Positions 11,688 to 22,164 are shown, numbered from the stretch's first letter. The stretch: DNA of 64,000 bases from Mermis nigrescens (GCA_036768485.1 JAVLUZ010000730.1:204261-268260); one strand, 5' to 3'. Program-made: numbers and translations. Notes: generated from the sequence alone by a model not told the origin.

Positions 11688-12510
11688 TCAATTGAAATGG
11701 CGCGAAATATAGTTCAAAAAATCTTCATATTCAACGTTCAGTTGAGAGCTATAAAAAGTTGAAGTGCACGACACGGATTTGTGAGCTAAATAATTCACAA
11801 TAATTTTTAAACATTCGAAAAATCGGCTTCCATATTCGAAAAAATCGCGTAAATCAATGAAAATATACTCCACGCGCGTAGATTCCAAAATTGCATTTGA
11901 CAACAAGTTATTTGTATAATTTTGAACGTAGCAATTCAATAATTTCAAAGTTTTTGGGTCGAGATTGCGAATCACAGCTCGAAAATCATTATCAAGGACA
12001 ACCCATTTGAGAATGAGCTCGTTCCATGGGGTGTAAGGCATGGGAATCCACTTGCAAACACAGCTTGCAGTCATACAAGTAGACTCGACGGTCGGGGCTA
12101 TATTTTCTAAGGAATAGCTGCAAAATTTGAGCGCCTCAAAAGTGGTTGATATTGGCGTTTTTGAGCCAAATGGTACGGGGTGACACTGAAAATTATTCAT
12201 ATTTTGACATGTTATTCACGAAAATTCCGACTTATGACAGAAAAAAATGCACAAAAAGAACATAAATTTTAAATTAGGAGCAATTTTTTCACCTTTTTAT
12301 TAATTCGAGTAAGCGGCTATAAAATTCCTCATTTAGTCTTTTGTCACAATTGGGTTGAATAATGACAACATCAATTTCAGGGCCTCCCACTACGGGTAAC
12401 AGGCGATAATCATTATTGGGATTGCCAGCGCGGTAGCTAATTTTAAAATCAATATTTTGATTCAAGCTTAATGGAATAAGCTTAATGTTAATGATGGCTT
12501 TATCGGCCAT
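11688..12510 (-). pseudogene. F-box-family LRR-like protein (element C), probably two exons
   Basis: The upstream minus-strand part (12510-12289) contains YRAGNPNNDYRLLP and IDVVII, closely matching a stretch of the element B F-box gene (PRNPNNDI, IDVVVY). The downstream part (12200-11688) reads LDPKTLKLLNCYVQN and similar leucine-rich strands, like 36038-36439 in B. A gap with a stop lies between, probably an intron or decay. I see no F-box at the start here. Copy 2 (47870-48731) is similar, with a frameshift near 48010. Confidence 0.5.
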
Positions 12511-12735
12511 CAGGCAGCAAGGGCCACGTGTAATTCGATTATAATCAGGACAAACATTTCGGATTTTTACTCTTTATTGCTAGGTGAAATAAGTGAAAAC
12601 TTTTTCTTGAAGAAATTTGGGCAGATTCATTTTTTTGGAGCGTATCAAACAAAAAAAATACAATACAGTTTTTCCGGGGAAAAACTTTCCCGGAAACTAT
12701 AAATAACATTAATGTAAATCAAATGTTTTTAAATA

Positions 12736-13215
12736 ATGTTTCTGTTGTTTTTTCTTCATTTAGCCGTTAGGCTTATGAACGAATGTTACGACAGTGCAAA
12801 TGATACTGTGGTGTGTCTTAACTTAAGCAACTACAGTAGACTTCCAAGATCTATACAAAACATGGTTCTGAAGGAAAGTTGCGATTTTCAGGTTTCCAAC
12901 TGGAGAAATTTAACTGCATGTTTTCCGAAACTTCAGTCAATGAAATTTGAGCCTGGATGCCAAAACTGCTTGAAAATTGATGAAAATTTCTGAGGATTAA
13001 ATGTCGAAGGAAGGTGTTTATTGAGCAATACAAAATGCAGGCATAAAGAGGAACTGAATGCGATTTCCAATGAAATTATAAGCTGTATAGTTTTCTTAGT
13101 CACTATAGCCGTTCTTTACACCATTCGTTTTATTCAAACAGAAATTTTACAGCATTTCACAAAAAGAAATTATAACAACGTTCAATCTAGTGCTGCAGTC
13201 AACATGCCCATATAG
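12736..13215 (+). pseudogene. Secreted/type I membrane LRR-like protein (element C)
   Basis: It starts with a hydrophobic signal-like segment (MFLLFFLHLAVRL). A cysteine-containing ectodomain follows with an LRR-like pattern (CDFQVSNWRNLTACFPKL, then CQNCLKI), and then, in the same frame, a transmembrane stretch (ISCIVFLVTIAVLY) and a short basic tail. One in-frame TGA (12991-12993) separates the two parts in both copies of the segment. The same protein type is on the minus strand in element A (39190-39614), and its membrane part appears in B (27360-27608). Confidence 0.55.
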
Positions 13216-13581
13216 CGCAACGCATATCTGAGTCCTTCGAGTTCCTTCTTATTTTTTTCGATTTGCTTGGGCGTCGGTGCGGGTTTGGGCGGCGGTGGTT
13301 TCTTTCCAAAAACGGCAAGCTTTCTATCAATAGTCAGTTTGACGCCAGCGTTTGTTTTGGTGTCAATTTGTACAAAATTGCCATCGTAAAAAGCCTTCAA
13401 AATTTTGATATTGCTATCTTTTTGCAGTTTTGTGCATGCTTTGAACGAAAACTTTGTATAATTTATGCCCTTTACACCCAGAATGTGGTTGGCTTTAATA
13501 ATCAAAAATCGATGAACTACTCAAATTTGAATATTGTCAGTGGAGAATTTTTTTGTTGAAAAGGCGAAATCCTATCATCAT
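13182..13581 (-). pseudogene. Hsp20/alpha-crystallin-like protein (element C), tentative
   Basis: Read from about 13581, the protein resembles the alpha-crystallin beta-sandwich: a start similar to LADHF..ITI, then HRFLIIKANH, an F.. strand, IKILKAFYDGNF and LTIDRKL, ending in a proline-rich tail (KKPPPPKPAPTP). An in-frame TGA near 13533 occurs in both copies. It lies immediately 3' of the TBP-like gene on the same strand, exactly as in element A (38807-39105). A CS/p23-type sandwich is the main alternative. Its 3' end overlaps the end of the opposite-strand LRR-membrane gene. Confidence 0.4.
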
Positions 13582-13611
13582 TCCTAAAACATTTATTAGT
13601 TTTTACAATAA

Positions 13612-14121
13612 TCAAGCAAACAACTGACAATAATATGAGCGTGATGTAAACAACTTTTTAGTTTTGAGCCAGTCAGTATAGTACTTTCCAGTGTGAAAAA
13701 CGATTACAGTAACACCATATATTTGGTACTTTAACGCAGGAAACAGTTCAGGTTCGAAAATGCATTTTGGTCTACATTTTTCGTACAGTTTTGGCAAACT
13801 TATTGGAACACACATATCATGATGCGCGACGTAATAAGAAATGGCAAAATTGCACAAAACAGCTTCAAAGTTGCATTCTTTCAAAAGTTCAATTGTCTTT
13901 TCAAGCGCACATTTAGCATCGTTTTCGCTTTTTGTTCCAGTAGATACTAGCTTTCTAGATGCGAAAACAAGCACGGTAGAATGAGGATGTTTGATTTTCA
14001 AGCTCAGGCTAGGAAATTTGCCAGGCTTGTACTTTACAAATTTCGAACAGTGAGCAGCCAGAGTATTGAGATTTAATGCACAGCCACAATTGGCTTGAGC
14101 AATAATATTACAAATTTGCAT
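13612..14121 (-). pseudogene. TATA-binding-protein-like protein (element C)
   Basis: The product has the two-fold TBP core: repeat 1 with FPSLSLKI, TVLVFASRKLVSTGTKSE and a helix region (ECNFEAV); repeat 2 with FEPELFPALKYQ and VIVFHTGKY. These match the canonical TBP patterns FAAVIMRI, TALIFSSGKMVCTGAK, YEPELFPGL and LIFVSGKVVLTGAK. TBP bends TATA DNA and recruits TFIIB and RNA polymerase II. A small insertion near 13678 (GTATAGTAC against GTATGTAC in copy 2) shifts the C-terminal end, replacing the final strand/helix. The N-terminal two-thirds is open. Confidence 0.75.
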
Positions 14122-14163
14122 TTTAGGAGACTAAATTCATACAATGAAAAATTTTACAAAAAT

Positions 14164-14291
<128 letters not shown>

Positions 14292-14367
14292 AAAAAATTC
14301 ATATTGTAAACTGAATAATTTAAACTAAAGTGTAAGTAAAACGGTCGTGTCTTAGTTCGCCATCGAG

Positions 14368-14823
14368 TTGGGCTTGGGGTAGAGTATGGAGTTGGGCCTG
14401 GAGAAGAGTATGGAGTTGGGGTCAGGGAGCAGCCCTAGCGAAGAGCTGAGGGAGCCAACCTAGGGAGCAGCCACAACGGTCAAGGGGCAGGGAATGGAGT
14501 GGGGCTTGGGGTAGGGAGTTGGGGACAGGGAGCAGCCATAGGAAGGGCGCCAACCTAGGGGATTGGTTTTGGGGAGGGGGCCAGGGAGCAGCCGCGGGGT
14601 TTAGGGAGCAGCCATGGGGTCAGGGAGCCTTCGGGAGCAGCCCTAGGGGATGGGGTCCCCCTCCCGCGCCCTAGAAGACCGACCTGTGCCAGAAGACTGA
14701 CCAATGACAACATATTTTCGTTTTACTAATTTTGTTTTTCAGGGCCAAACGCTGATGTACACTTTCCGTTGCACGTTACACCCAGCTTTACACTACTTTT
14801 CATTTTGAGTAATTTCACTAACT
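14368..14823. repeat. GC-rich terminal-type repeat, inverted copy
   Basis: Many GGGAGCAGCC-type units (about 14390-14660) are followed by the single-copy part (GCTGATGTACACTTTCC), the reverse complement of 2550-3005 and 42991-43445. It lies between the TBP end of element C and the first gene of element A. Homology with copy 2 stops exactly at its outer edge. Confidence 0.75.
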
Positions 14824-15016
14824 TTACACTACTTTTCTTTTTTCGCTTACCGTCAGATTTATTTCGTTTTTTACATTGCTTAATATTATTTTTTCCATTA
14901 CTTTCCAATTTGTTCACCCGTTGCACGATACACTCAACTTTACACCACTTTCTGCGTAAAGTATAAATCAAACACTTTAAATTGTACAATGTTATACAGT
15001 AAAAATCACGAATCAT
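14726..15016 (-). CDS. Lys-rich frame with SSVKL repeats, doubtful
   Basis: A 96-codon minus-strand frame contains three related pieces (KWCKVEC, KSSVKLVKL, KSSVKLGVTCNGKC). They come from three copies of a DNA motif like GTGTAAAG-TG-GTGTA-CGTGCAACGG. Part of it lies inside the terminal-type repeat, so the frame may merely reflect the repeat. No family is recognised. Confidence 0.15.
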   Translation of the reverse strand: MIRDFYCITLYNLKCLIYTLRRKWCKVECIVQRVNKLESNGKNNIKQCKKRNKSDGKRKKKSSVKLVKLLKMKSSVKLGVTCNGKCTSAFGPEKQN

Positions 15017-15079
15017 GATGCTGTCTTGATTTGCAGACGTCCGTGGGAAGGCTCGATCTGAAATAGGTATAAACGAATC

Positions 15080-15087
15080 TATAAATA
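15080..15087 (+). promoter_or_regulatory. TATAAATA box upstream of the zinc-ribbon gene
   Basis: TATAAATA 37 bp before the ATG at 15124. The same octamer precedes several other element A genes. Confidence 0.5.
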
Positions 15088-15123
15088 AGGAAATTGAATT
15101 TGAAGAAACAGTAAAATATAAAA

Positions 15124-15453
15124 ATGGAAGAGCTTAAAGAATTAAACAAACGACCTTATGTCAATGAGGAGAAGAAACCGTATGGGAGGGCAATCAGGCC
15201 ACCCATCCAATTGTGCGGGCGGAACTTGGAGCGCCCCATGTACCCATTAATGATTCACCTGTGCTACTACTGCCAAAAAAATTCATCGGATCACGACTTT
15301 TTTGAAACTAACGGAGGCAGATGGTATGCGATGGTGCAAATATGCCCACGATGCTGTGAGTTTAATAGGGCTATGCAAGAAGCTGGTGGTCGTGTTCTGA
15401 TGCGCTATGCGGAGCATGTAAAGGAGGAAGAAAAGGCTAAAACAAACTACTAA
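15124..15453 (+). CDS. Small zinc-ribbon protein (element A)
   Basis: 109 residues. A CYYCQK knuckle is followed about 30 residues later by CPRCCEF, giving a CxxC..CxxC zinc site. The preceding segment (PPIQLCGRNLERPMYPL) is conserved in the element B paralogue (29117-29389: PPIQLCSRNLPRPMY.L). It is the first gene after the terminal-type repeat and is followed by the small helical gene and integrase, the same order as in B. The function is unknown; the CxxC pair suggests a nucleic-acid or protein adaptor. Confidence 0.7.
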   Translation: MEELKELNKRPYVNEEKKPYGRAIRPPIQLCGRNLERPMYPLMIHLCYYCQKNSSDHDFFETNGGRWYAMVQICPRCCEFNRAMQEAGGRVLMRYAEHVKEEEKAKTNY

Positions 15454-15457
15454 AGTC

Positions 15458-15465
15458 TATAAATA
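15458..15465 (+). promoter_or_regulatory. TATAAATA box upstream of 15547
   Basis: TATAAATA directly after the stop of the zinc-ribbon gene, 82 bp before the next ATG. Confidence 0.45.
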
Positions 15466-15546
15466 TGAGCAGGAACATGAATAGTCGTATGTGCTATCTG
15501 AGCCTATATTATTTTTATCTGCTACGACTACTGCAATTCGCTGAAA

Positions 15547-15870
15547 ATGTCATCACCTGGCGAATTGGCGTTTCATCATTTTGTGAACAAACTGGTCGAC
15601 AAAGCGGCATCCCGCTACATTACTGTACAGAAGGTGGAACGGATTGGCAACTGCTTCTGGAAGCAGCTTACGGATGAATTTAAGGATGAACGGCGTCTTG
15701 AAGACAGGAAAGCATTCTGGACGTTTGCGCTGACCTTGAAAAAATGCGTGGCGAATTGTGAAAATGAAGCATTGTACGAATTGTGGCAAAATTTTGATAT
15801 TAACGCGAAAAATATGTGGGAGCATTTGTACGATAATGCGATCATGCATAAAGTTAATATGGTGTTGTAA
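15547..15870 (+). CDS. Small helical protein of unknown function (element A)
   Basis: 107 residues, predicted mostly helical, with an aromatic core pattern CFWKQL..EF, RKAFWTFALTL and ALYELWQ. The B paralogue (29505-29891) has YFWNRFSDAY, RGFWHFAIAL and SLYREMWQ at matching places and the same neighbours, so this is a real conserved family. I cannot name it. The repeated W/F spacing recalls small DNA-binding helical bundles, but that is only a guess. Confidence 0.65.
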   Translation: MSSPGELAFHHFVNKLVDKAASRYITVQKVERIGNCFWKQLTDEFKDERRLEDRKAFWTFALTLKKCVANCENEALYELWQNFDINAKNMWEHLYDNAIMHKVNMVL

Positions 15871-15964
15871 ATATGAATTGAATAAATAAAAAAAGAAAAA
15901 AGCGAGAGGTCATGTCAATGACATGTATAAGTACTGATGATTGGTGCAGAATGCATGCATCAAA

Positions 15965-17028
15965 ATGAATAAGGTGTTAAATAAGTTATATTACGATCCA
16001 AAAACTGGCTACTCTGGCGCCCATCAGCTTTACACCCGAGCCCATAGGTATGACCCCCGCATTCAACTCAAACAGGTACGAGCATGGTTGGCTAAACAGC
16101 CTACATATTTGCTGCACAAACCGCTTTTAAAACACTATAAACGCAATAAAGTTATTGTGAGTGCTATGGATGAGCAGTGGCAGGGGGATTTGGTGGACTT
16201 GCAATCTATGGCTGATCATAATGACGGGTATAAATATTTGTTGAATTGTATAGACATTTTCTCGAAATATGCCTGGTCGGTACCATTAAAGACCAAAAAT
16301 TCAAAAGAGGTACTTGAAGCATTTAAGTCAATTTTACATTCGTCAGGCCGAAAACCGTACAAACTTCAAACGGATGCCGGCAAGGAATTTGTAAACAAGG
16401 AATTTCAACGTTTTCTGAAATCGGAAGATGTGAATTTCTTTACGACGAAAAGCGAAATGAAAGCAAGTGTTGTTGAACGTTTCAATAGAACTTTGAAAGA
16501 AAAAATGTGGCGTTTCTTTACACGTAATAATACATATAGGTATATTGATATCATAGATAAACTCGTGAAAAATTACAATAATTCTGTTCATAGAACTATT
16601 GGTGTGGCTCCATCAAACGTGAATGAAAAAAAGAGCGCGAAATTTTGAATAAAGCGTTTAGAATAGAGCCTCGTGGCGAGCCCGTACAGTTTAAATTTAT
16701 TGTAGGCGACAAAGTGCGAATAAGTAAAGTGAAACGCACGTTCGAAAAAGGATTTTGGCCAAACTGGACTGAAGAATATTTCGTTGTAAAAGAAAGATTT
16801 GCACGCACTCCCCCCGTTTACACGCTAGAAGATCAGATGGGCGAAAAATTGGAGGGTATTTTCTATGAAACTGAAATGCAGAAAATTGATACGTCTGCTA
16901 AAGATGTGTTTATTATTGAGAAAATATTGAAAACGAGAAAGCGGGCAGGAAAGACTGATTATTTAGTGCGGTGGCGTGGTTACCCTCCTAAATTTGATTC
17001 ATGGGTGTCAAACGTTGTAAAGTTATAA
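15965..17028 (+). pseudogene. int: Retroviral-type integrase with chromodomain (element A), one frameshift
   Basis: The start is the ATG at 15965 (MNKVLNKLYYDP, matching B MEKTYYDP). The rve core has the first Asp in DLVDLQ, the second in LQTDAGKEF and the Glu in VVERFNRTLKEKMW, so the DDE triad is present. A frame break falls at the A-run near 16628-16646. The second part continues with VGDKVRISKVKRTFEKGF and ends in a chromodomain (DYLVRWRGYPPKFDSWV). Polinton integrases join the element to host DNA and usually leave a 6-bp duplication. The B copy (27953-28978) is intact and the same length. Confidence 0.9.
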
Positions 17029-17031
17029 ATA
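17024..17031 (+). promoter_or_regulatory. TATAAATA box upstream of minor capsid gene
   Basis: TATAAATA 31 bp before the ATG at 17062, overlapping the integrase stop. Confidence 0.5.
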
Positions 17032-17061
17032 TAAAGTCATACATACGTTGTAACAATCAAA

Positions 17062-17805
17062 ATGGATGATTTCAGAACAGGTCCTGGCGACTTTTATCTA
17101 TTTTTCGAATCTACAAAGGCTATGAAAAACAATGGAATGTATACTCTCCAGCTGAAAAAGCCCCTAGAATTTACGGGCGAATGGGAAATGGGTGTAAAAC
17201 AAATTATTCTAAAATCGCCTTTTACGACCCCCAATTCTGTCAGTTATCTTTCGCCTGATAAACCTGACGAAAAAATGATTATGAAAAAATTTGATATTGA
17301 ACCAAAAAATTTTCCATCTAGCATTGCAGATTTGGTACATATGTTTAATCAGGCGTTACCAGAAAGTATTCGGAATGACGTTCACCTGAGTATTACACCT
17401 GATAATTACGCAGTTCTGAATATTAAAAACACTCAAGTACAAATAAATTCGCCTTACTTGACAAAATTATTAGGTTTAAATATAGACACAATTTACCCAA
17501 ACGTGTTCCCCACTAAAAACTTTGTCGTCAGGGGTGAGCGTCGTGTTTGGATCAACCCCGTCTTTTTGGTCGAATCTGATCTTGTTGTACCCAGCGCGTA
17601 CTGTTCTCAAATAATCTGCGTGGATGTCTTTCAGCCAACGCCGCATCTCGTAAGCTATAAATATGAAAATGTTTCCTATTATAAAGTACTTCAAAGCTAC
17701 GTATCATCGATATCTATAGCTATAAAAAATACAGACAACTATAGTTTTTTGCTGTCGGATCCAATAATTCTACAGTTGCACTTTAAAAGATCTGCGATAT
17801 TGTAA
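17062..17805 (+). CDS. Minor capsid (penton-like single jelly-roll) protein, element A
   Basis: 247 residues, fully open. It aligns with B 33997-34735: FTGEWEMGVKQII against LIGDWECGLSEFI near the N-terminus, and a C-terminal strand ILQLHFKR against VIVKLHFRK. The alternation of beta-strands and the synteny with the major capsid gene fit the Polinton minor capsid/penton. Unlike in B, this gene lies before the major capsid gene rather than after the protease. It is one of the few element A genes without a break. Confidence 0.65.
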   Translation: MDDFRTGPGDFYLFFESTKAMKNNGMYTLQLKKPLEFTGEWEMGVKQIILKSPFTTPNSVSYLSPDKPDEKMIMKKFDIEPKNFPSSIADLVHMFNQALPESIRNDVHLSITPDNYAVLNIKNTQVQINSPYLTKLLGLNIDTIYPNVFPTKNFVVRGERRVWINPVFLVESDLVVPSAYCSQIICVDVFQPTPHLVSYKYENVSYYKVLQSYVSSISIAIKNTDNYSFLLSDPIILQLHFKRSAIL

Positions 17806-17807
17806 AA

Positions 17808-18068
17808 ATGTCTATTCAACCTTTTTCTGCACGTCAGCCGTCAGGAATCATGATGATGACTACTGCCGAACCCCAAAAAGCACCAGTTACTGTAAGACGG
17901 TACAGAAAACGAAAGGCAAAAAGACCCCCAAGTGTAGGTGGAGGGAAGAAAAAGTTTATAAATAAGAAAAAGAAACGACAATGTAGAAAGTCTATAAATA
18001 GACAAAGTAGATCTAAAAAATTGCATCATCTATTTGCATTGAGAAATTCTAAATATGTCGAAAAATAA
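17808..18068 (+). CDS. Small highly basic protein, possible core/condensing protein (element A)
   Basis: 86 residues. The middle and C-terminal parts are packed with Arg/Lys (RRYRKRKAKRPP, KKKFINKKKKRQCRKS), with a Gly-rich spacer. It begins 3 bp after the minor capsid stop and overlaps the major capsid start by 14 bp. The composition resembles DNA-condensing core proteins of adenoviruses, which is a functional guess. No B counterpart was seen. Confidence 0.5.
   Translation: MSIQPFSARQPSGIMMMTTAEPQKAPVTVRRYRKRKAKRPPSVGGGKKKFINKKKKRQCRKSINRQSRSKKLHHLFALRNSKYVEK
17993..18000 (+). promoter_or_regulatory. TATAAATA box upstream of major capsid gene
   Basis: TATAAATA 55 bp before the ATG at 18055, inside the basic-protein gene. 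B has TATAAAAGAAC 57 bp before its major capsid ATG. Confidence 0.5.
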
Positions 18069-20925
18069 GGCAGAAATTGTTGAAAAACAGGCCGTTTCTA
18101 TTGTAGCTGAAAATGAAGTTGAGTATTATCCTATAGGTCCATTAATAGCAGAAGAACCGATTCAATTTGATATTCCCGAATTGTGGACACAGCTTACGGA
18201 CCCCAACTTTTTATTAAAAATCCGTGCAAAAGTAGTTAAAGCGGATGGATCAAAATTAGATAAAGCAGCCCGCGTAGCACCCGTTAACTTGACATTGCAT
18301 GCACTTTTTCGCGATATTGTATTAAAAGTGAATAACGTGATAGTTAGTCAAGCAACTAACACGTATCCGTATAGGGCTTATATAGAAACAAATTTCACAT
18401 ACTCCTCAGCTGCTAAAAATGGGGCAGTAGGTATACCACAAATGTTTTACAAGGAGCAAATCGGGTATGTTTAATGCTACTGTAGCAGGAAGTAACCCCG
18501 CATTCGATAAACGCGTAGCCAAATTCGCAGAAAGCAATGTTGTTGAAATGGCGGGACGAATACACTGTGATTTTTTACTGCAATCGAAATTAATTATTCC
18601 GGGTGTGAAATTTTCTTTAACTTTAGTGCCCACTCCTACATCGTTTCATTTGCTTTCAGGGACAGCAACACCTAGTGAAAAAATAATAATTACGAAAATT
18701 ATGCTGAAAGTCAGGCGCATGTATATATCTAGTAGTACAATTTTAGGTATAGAGCATTCCCTACAACAAAAACCTGCATTGTACCCTATCAATCGCGCTA
18801 CAGTAAGGAGTACGCAACTAGCACCTGCTCAAACCCATTTATCTAATTTTGTTTTAAATAGTGGTCAAATACCCCGCTTGATTATTATTACGCTAGTAAG
18901 GTCATCTTCTGTTTTAGGCTCTTATGCAGCAAATCTGTTTTTTGTTGTCAGACTAGGAGCCAGATTTTTTAGGTGCAAAAGATAGATTAGGTGCCAAAAA
19001 AGGTGCAAAAAAATTCATCAATTAGGTGCAAATGTTATCTGAAATTACATGCCAGAGCTCTTTCACTCAGGCAAAAACTTATTAAGTGCACATGTTATTG
19101 GCTCCATCACTTGCAAAAGCCACTTTTACTGAACAAAAACTTATTAAATATGATAATGGTTGTTCATTTTAAGATATTGACAAAATTTATAGGTTTGCAT
19201 GTTGCAGTTGCATAGATTAATTTATACGGTGAAAAAAAAATTGCAACAATGTCTACAGAAATGAGGGGGTGCAAACAGCGTCTTCAACCTTTTGCTCAGG
19301 ATTTGTTTCACTGACAGAAGCTTCAAAGTCTGGCAGTTCTTGCGTAGAATTCTGCAGAAGTTTTCCAAGATTGATCCGTCCAGATATGCCGATGCAGTTG
19401 CAATATGTGCCTGTGGGAGTAGCAGGTGAGGAGGGAGTAATTTTGCTAATGTTAGATCTGAAAAAAAAGTTAGCCTATTAATTCCATTAAAAAAGGTAGG
19501 TACCATAGGCCGATTTTTTGCTGAAAAAGTTTCTTACTATATCCACATTTTAATAAAAGATTACTAGCCTACCACTCTATAAGAGTCTGACCTCCAGTGT
19601 GTGTGAAAATAGCTACTAATAAAAGTGGCAAAGAATCCATGCCTTCAGCAACATTGGTTTTTGATGGCTTTTCTATTTCATTGTCCAACCAGTATGTTCA
19701 AAGCACGTAACACTGTTTGCATCCATTGTTTTGTCCAAAACAAAATACATAGGATTATCGCCTCTCAACCATTTAATCTTCTTAATCGTTTGATTGTAAA
19801 TTGGCAAAACATAATTCTTACACAGGATACGTTCACCTAGGAATTGTGCGGTTGGTATATTTTTCAAGAAAAATTTCTCATAGGCACTGAATTAATTTTA
19901 TACACAGAGAAACACCTGATTGAACAAAAGCTACAGTCAAACCTGCCTCAAATGCACTGGCTAATTTTGTAGAATTTTCAGCTTTTTTGAATCCAGTAGC
20001 CAAAAAAGACTGTGTTGGCCTTTGGTTGGATCTTGAAATCTGCCCAGAATGCTGAGCACTTTGAATATGCCGCTATAACTCGTTGTTTTTGATGTTTTTC
20101 ATCCAATCATCAATAACGATGTCACAAGCATCATATTTTAGGATAGTGCCATCGGTAATAATCTTTTGTGCAGCAAACTATTTGGCTGAGAAGCATTTAA
20201 TTTACTGTTCCGACCTTCAGCATTTTGCCAAAAATAGAATTATGCACCCGCTGCCTCTCGCTCAACAAAGTAAATGTACCATCTACAGTACCTATGCTAA
20301 CTTTGAAATACATGCATAAAAGATGTAACTTGTGAGCTAAATTATTGAGTTTTAGATGCAAAATTGACAAAAGTCGTGAGATTAGGTGCAATTAGGTGCG
20401 CAAGTATTATTTCAGGTGCAATTAGGTGCAACAAACCATTGACTATATGCTTCAAAAACACTGTATTTATGCTTTTCTGGCATTCTCCCATCAAGGCGAG
20501 TCAAAAAAATAAAAGAAGTTGCAGCACCTAAAAATCCGGTCTCTAGTTATCACTAAGAAAATGTATTAGTGCTCAAATACAGGTTAATGGACGTTTGTTT
20601 CCACCCCTGCCCTATATCCCCAACAAATCTCTTATTGATACGTATCTAAACTTGCTAAGAATAGTTCAAAAACTTTACACGGATTCGGACACTGGAATAC
20701 CTTTTGACGATTTTTTACATGAAGGTCACCAGATTCTGCCTTTTGATTTTTGGAAGAAGGGGGTATACCCGCAAAATCTAACGGGGTAATTACGTTTACA
20801 GGGGCAATGGCCTGCAACTGCTTTTGGTTTGATTACTGTACATTGTTTCTTCTACATGTTGTAGGTGGGATAATTCTATAAGTATAGATCACCACAGACA
20901 TGTAATACTCGACTATATACCTTAA
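18055..20925 (+). pseudogene. Major capsid (hexon-like double jelly-roll) gene, split by a hAT transposon
   Basis: The N-terminal part (18055-18474) contains LHALFRDIVLKVNNVIV and YPYRAYIETNF, matching B (AKTLFRQVKLFLNNKLV, YAYRAFLETEL). A frameshift near 18470 leads to 18467-18951 (RIHCDFLLQSKL, LNSGQIPRLIII; B has LHIDLFLQDRFLL, LFSGQLPRRIIF). A transposon then interrupts at about 18952-20545. Homology resumes (GRLFPPLPYIPN) and reaches the C-terminal HRHVILDY just before TAA at 20923-20925, equivalent to B NRNVMYDY. The gene is clearly dead. Confidence 0.8.
18952..20545 (-). mobile_element. Decayed hAT-like transposon inside the major capsid gene
   Basis: About 1.6 kb, bounded by imperfect inverted ends (AGGAGCCAGATTTTTTAGGTGC; right end reversed AGAGACCGGATTTTTAGGTGC). 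Possible 8-bp flanks are GTTGTCAG and GTTATCAC (6 of 8 match). On the minus strand, broken frames include PMYFVLDKTMDANSV (the hAT/DUF659-type FVLDETTDA pattern) and DIVIDDWMKNIKN. All frames are short. Subterminal AGGTGCAA repeats occur at both ends. Removing it rejoins capsid homology. The boundaries are accurate to a few bases. Confidence 0.65.
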
Positions 20926-20929
20926 AATT

Positions 20930-21296
20930 GTGAATTCCAGTCAGCTGAGAACGTTAGCCCAATTTGATAGGCATTTCAAAGGCGTCTTTCCATGCAATGG
21001 GGTGTATGACCCAAAAATTGACAAAAATGAGCAATCGTTTTATTATTGTGAATACTACACGTGGTGCAGGGATGCATTGAGTTCCCTTCTTCAAACCCCG
21101 CAAATGAACAAAATTATATTTTTTGACACTTGGAGAAGAGCCTGAAGAGTATGGTAAATCTTTAGAAAAAGCCATTCCTACGCTTTACACTATAAATAGC
21201 ATTTTATGCTACTTTTCAAATAATCGATCATTAAATGATAAATTGATTAGCGACTGGTTTAAAAACAATATAGAATTTAAGTTTCAATTTGCCGAG
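20930..21296 (+). pseudogene. Adenain-like cysteine protease relic (element A)
   Basis: The N-terminus SSQLRTL..FKGVFPCN matches the Polinton protease start (B: TFQLSNVL..FLGVYPSD). A later piece (IIFFDT, then in another frame EEPEEYGKSLEKAI) corresponds to the catalytic-acid region (B YFDSYG). The histidine and cysteine motifs (HW, TCGQ) are not recognisable. The expected start codon is GTG at 20930, aligned to ATG in B. At least one frameshift (near 21130) and loss of the active site make it non-functional. Confidence 0.5.
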
Positions 21297-21299
21297 TGA

Positions 21300-21790
21300 T
21301 GGAAGAAATCAGTCAAGACATTCAATTTTTATGCATCCCTGCCAATTTTGTTATTACAGGGGCAACGGGAGCGGAAAGACATGGATTTTTGTCTAAAACT
21401 TTTAAGACAGTGGCCATTTAAAACGAAAAGGGGAAAATTTTATACTTTTATCATATTTGGCAGCCCCTTTTTGAAGATTTTCTAACCAAATTCCAAAAAT
21501 CACATTTTCCTAAGGCTTAGACATGGAAAAATTGAAGAGAGTATTGACCACAAAAAGTAAATGTGTGTATAGCTGATGATTTAGCCAACGCTGCTGTCAC
21601 CCCATTTGAATGTTCTTGAAAACTCTGAATCATCAGCTGTATGGAAGTAAGGGTCCACCAAAAATAGTGTATCAAAAAGCAATGTAAGAAAAACCTTATA
21701 ATTACCTACTTGTTGACGTATTCGCTAATTGGATCCAGGACCATCTTTGAACCAATATTTTTGTCAGACAAATGGCCAATGGTTATATGG
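21300..21790 (+). pseudogene. FtsK/HerA-like packaging ATPase relic (element A)
   Basis: MEEISQDIQF is followed by FVITG and, one frame over, the P-loop GNGSGKTW. About 70 codons later CIADDLA is a Walker B-like strand. Several stops and frameshifts intervene. B has the intact gene (30077-30688) immediately before the same pX-like neighbour, so order supports the call. Confidence 0.6.
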
Positions 21791-21834
21791 CGCCCATGTT
21801 AATAAATATGAATTAATTTGAAAAAAGTCGAAAA

Positions 21835-22164
21835 ATGACTTCTAAAGCAAAAACAGAGATTCAAATAAGTGAACCATACTTTAAATTGCTGGGTGACAAA
21901 AATACATTGAAGAGATTAAGAGTCACGCTAATTAGGCAAGCGCCAACAGAATTTTTCTCAGTGCTTAAGCAAACAGTCAGACGTCTACTAAATGGTACTT
22001 TCTGTGCAAAGCAATCAGATTTTTGTCAAAAGTACAAAACAAGTTTGTACTTGTTTGCATTGCCTGAAACTTGTAAAACGGATAAACAAAAAGTTTTGGA
22101 AATGGAATCTGCGGAATTTATTTCTAATTTATTTTTGGCTCTTAAAGAAGCATTGAAAAAATGA
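21835..22164 (+). CDS. pX-like minor virion protein candidate (element A)
   Basis: 109 residues, Lys-rich, with a repeated helix pattern; the position and size match B 30725-31066 (downstream of the ATPase). B has the conserved Polinton ending (LVQKGGFLPTLLAPIL) that this copy lacks: here the C-terminus reads ISNLFLALKEALKK. The last about 150 bp are present a second time at 37584-37736 beyond element B. The link to adenoviral pX is only by general position and basicity. Confidence 0.45.
   Translation: MTSKAKTEIQISEPYFKLLGDKNTLKRLRVTLIRQAPTEFFSVLKQTVRRLLNGTFCAKQSDFCQKYKTSLYLFALPETCKTDKQKVLEMESAEFISNLFLALKEALKK

Noticed and set aside
12991..13535. Conserved in-frame TGA codons in copies 1 and 2 as recoded (selenocysteine or altered-code) codons
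   Set aside because: Both copies descend from one duplication, so shared stops are inherited; other breaks in the same genes are frameshifts and neighbouring intact genes use normal codons.
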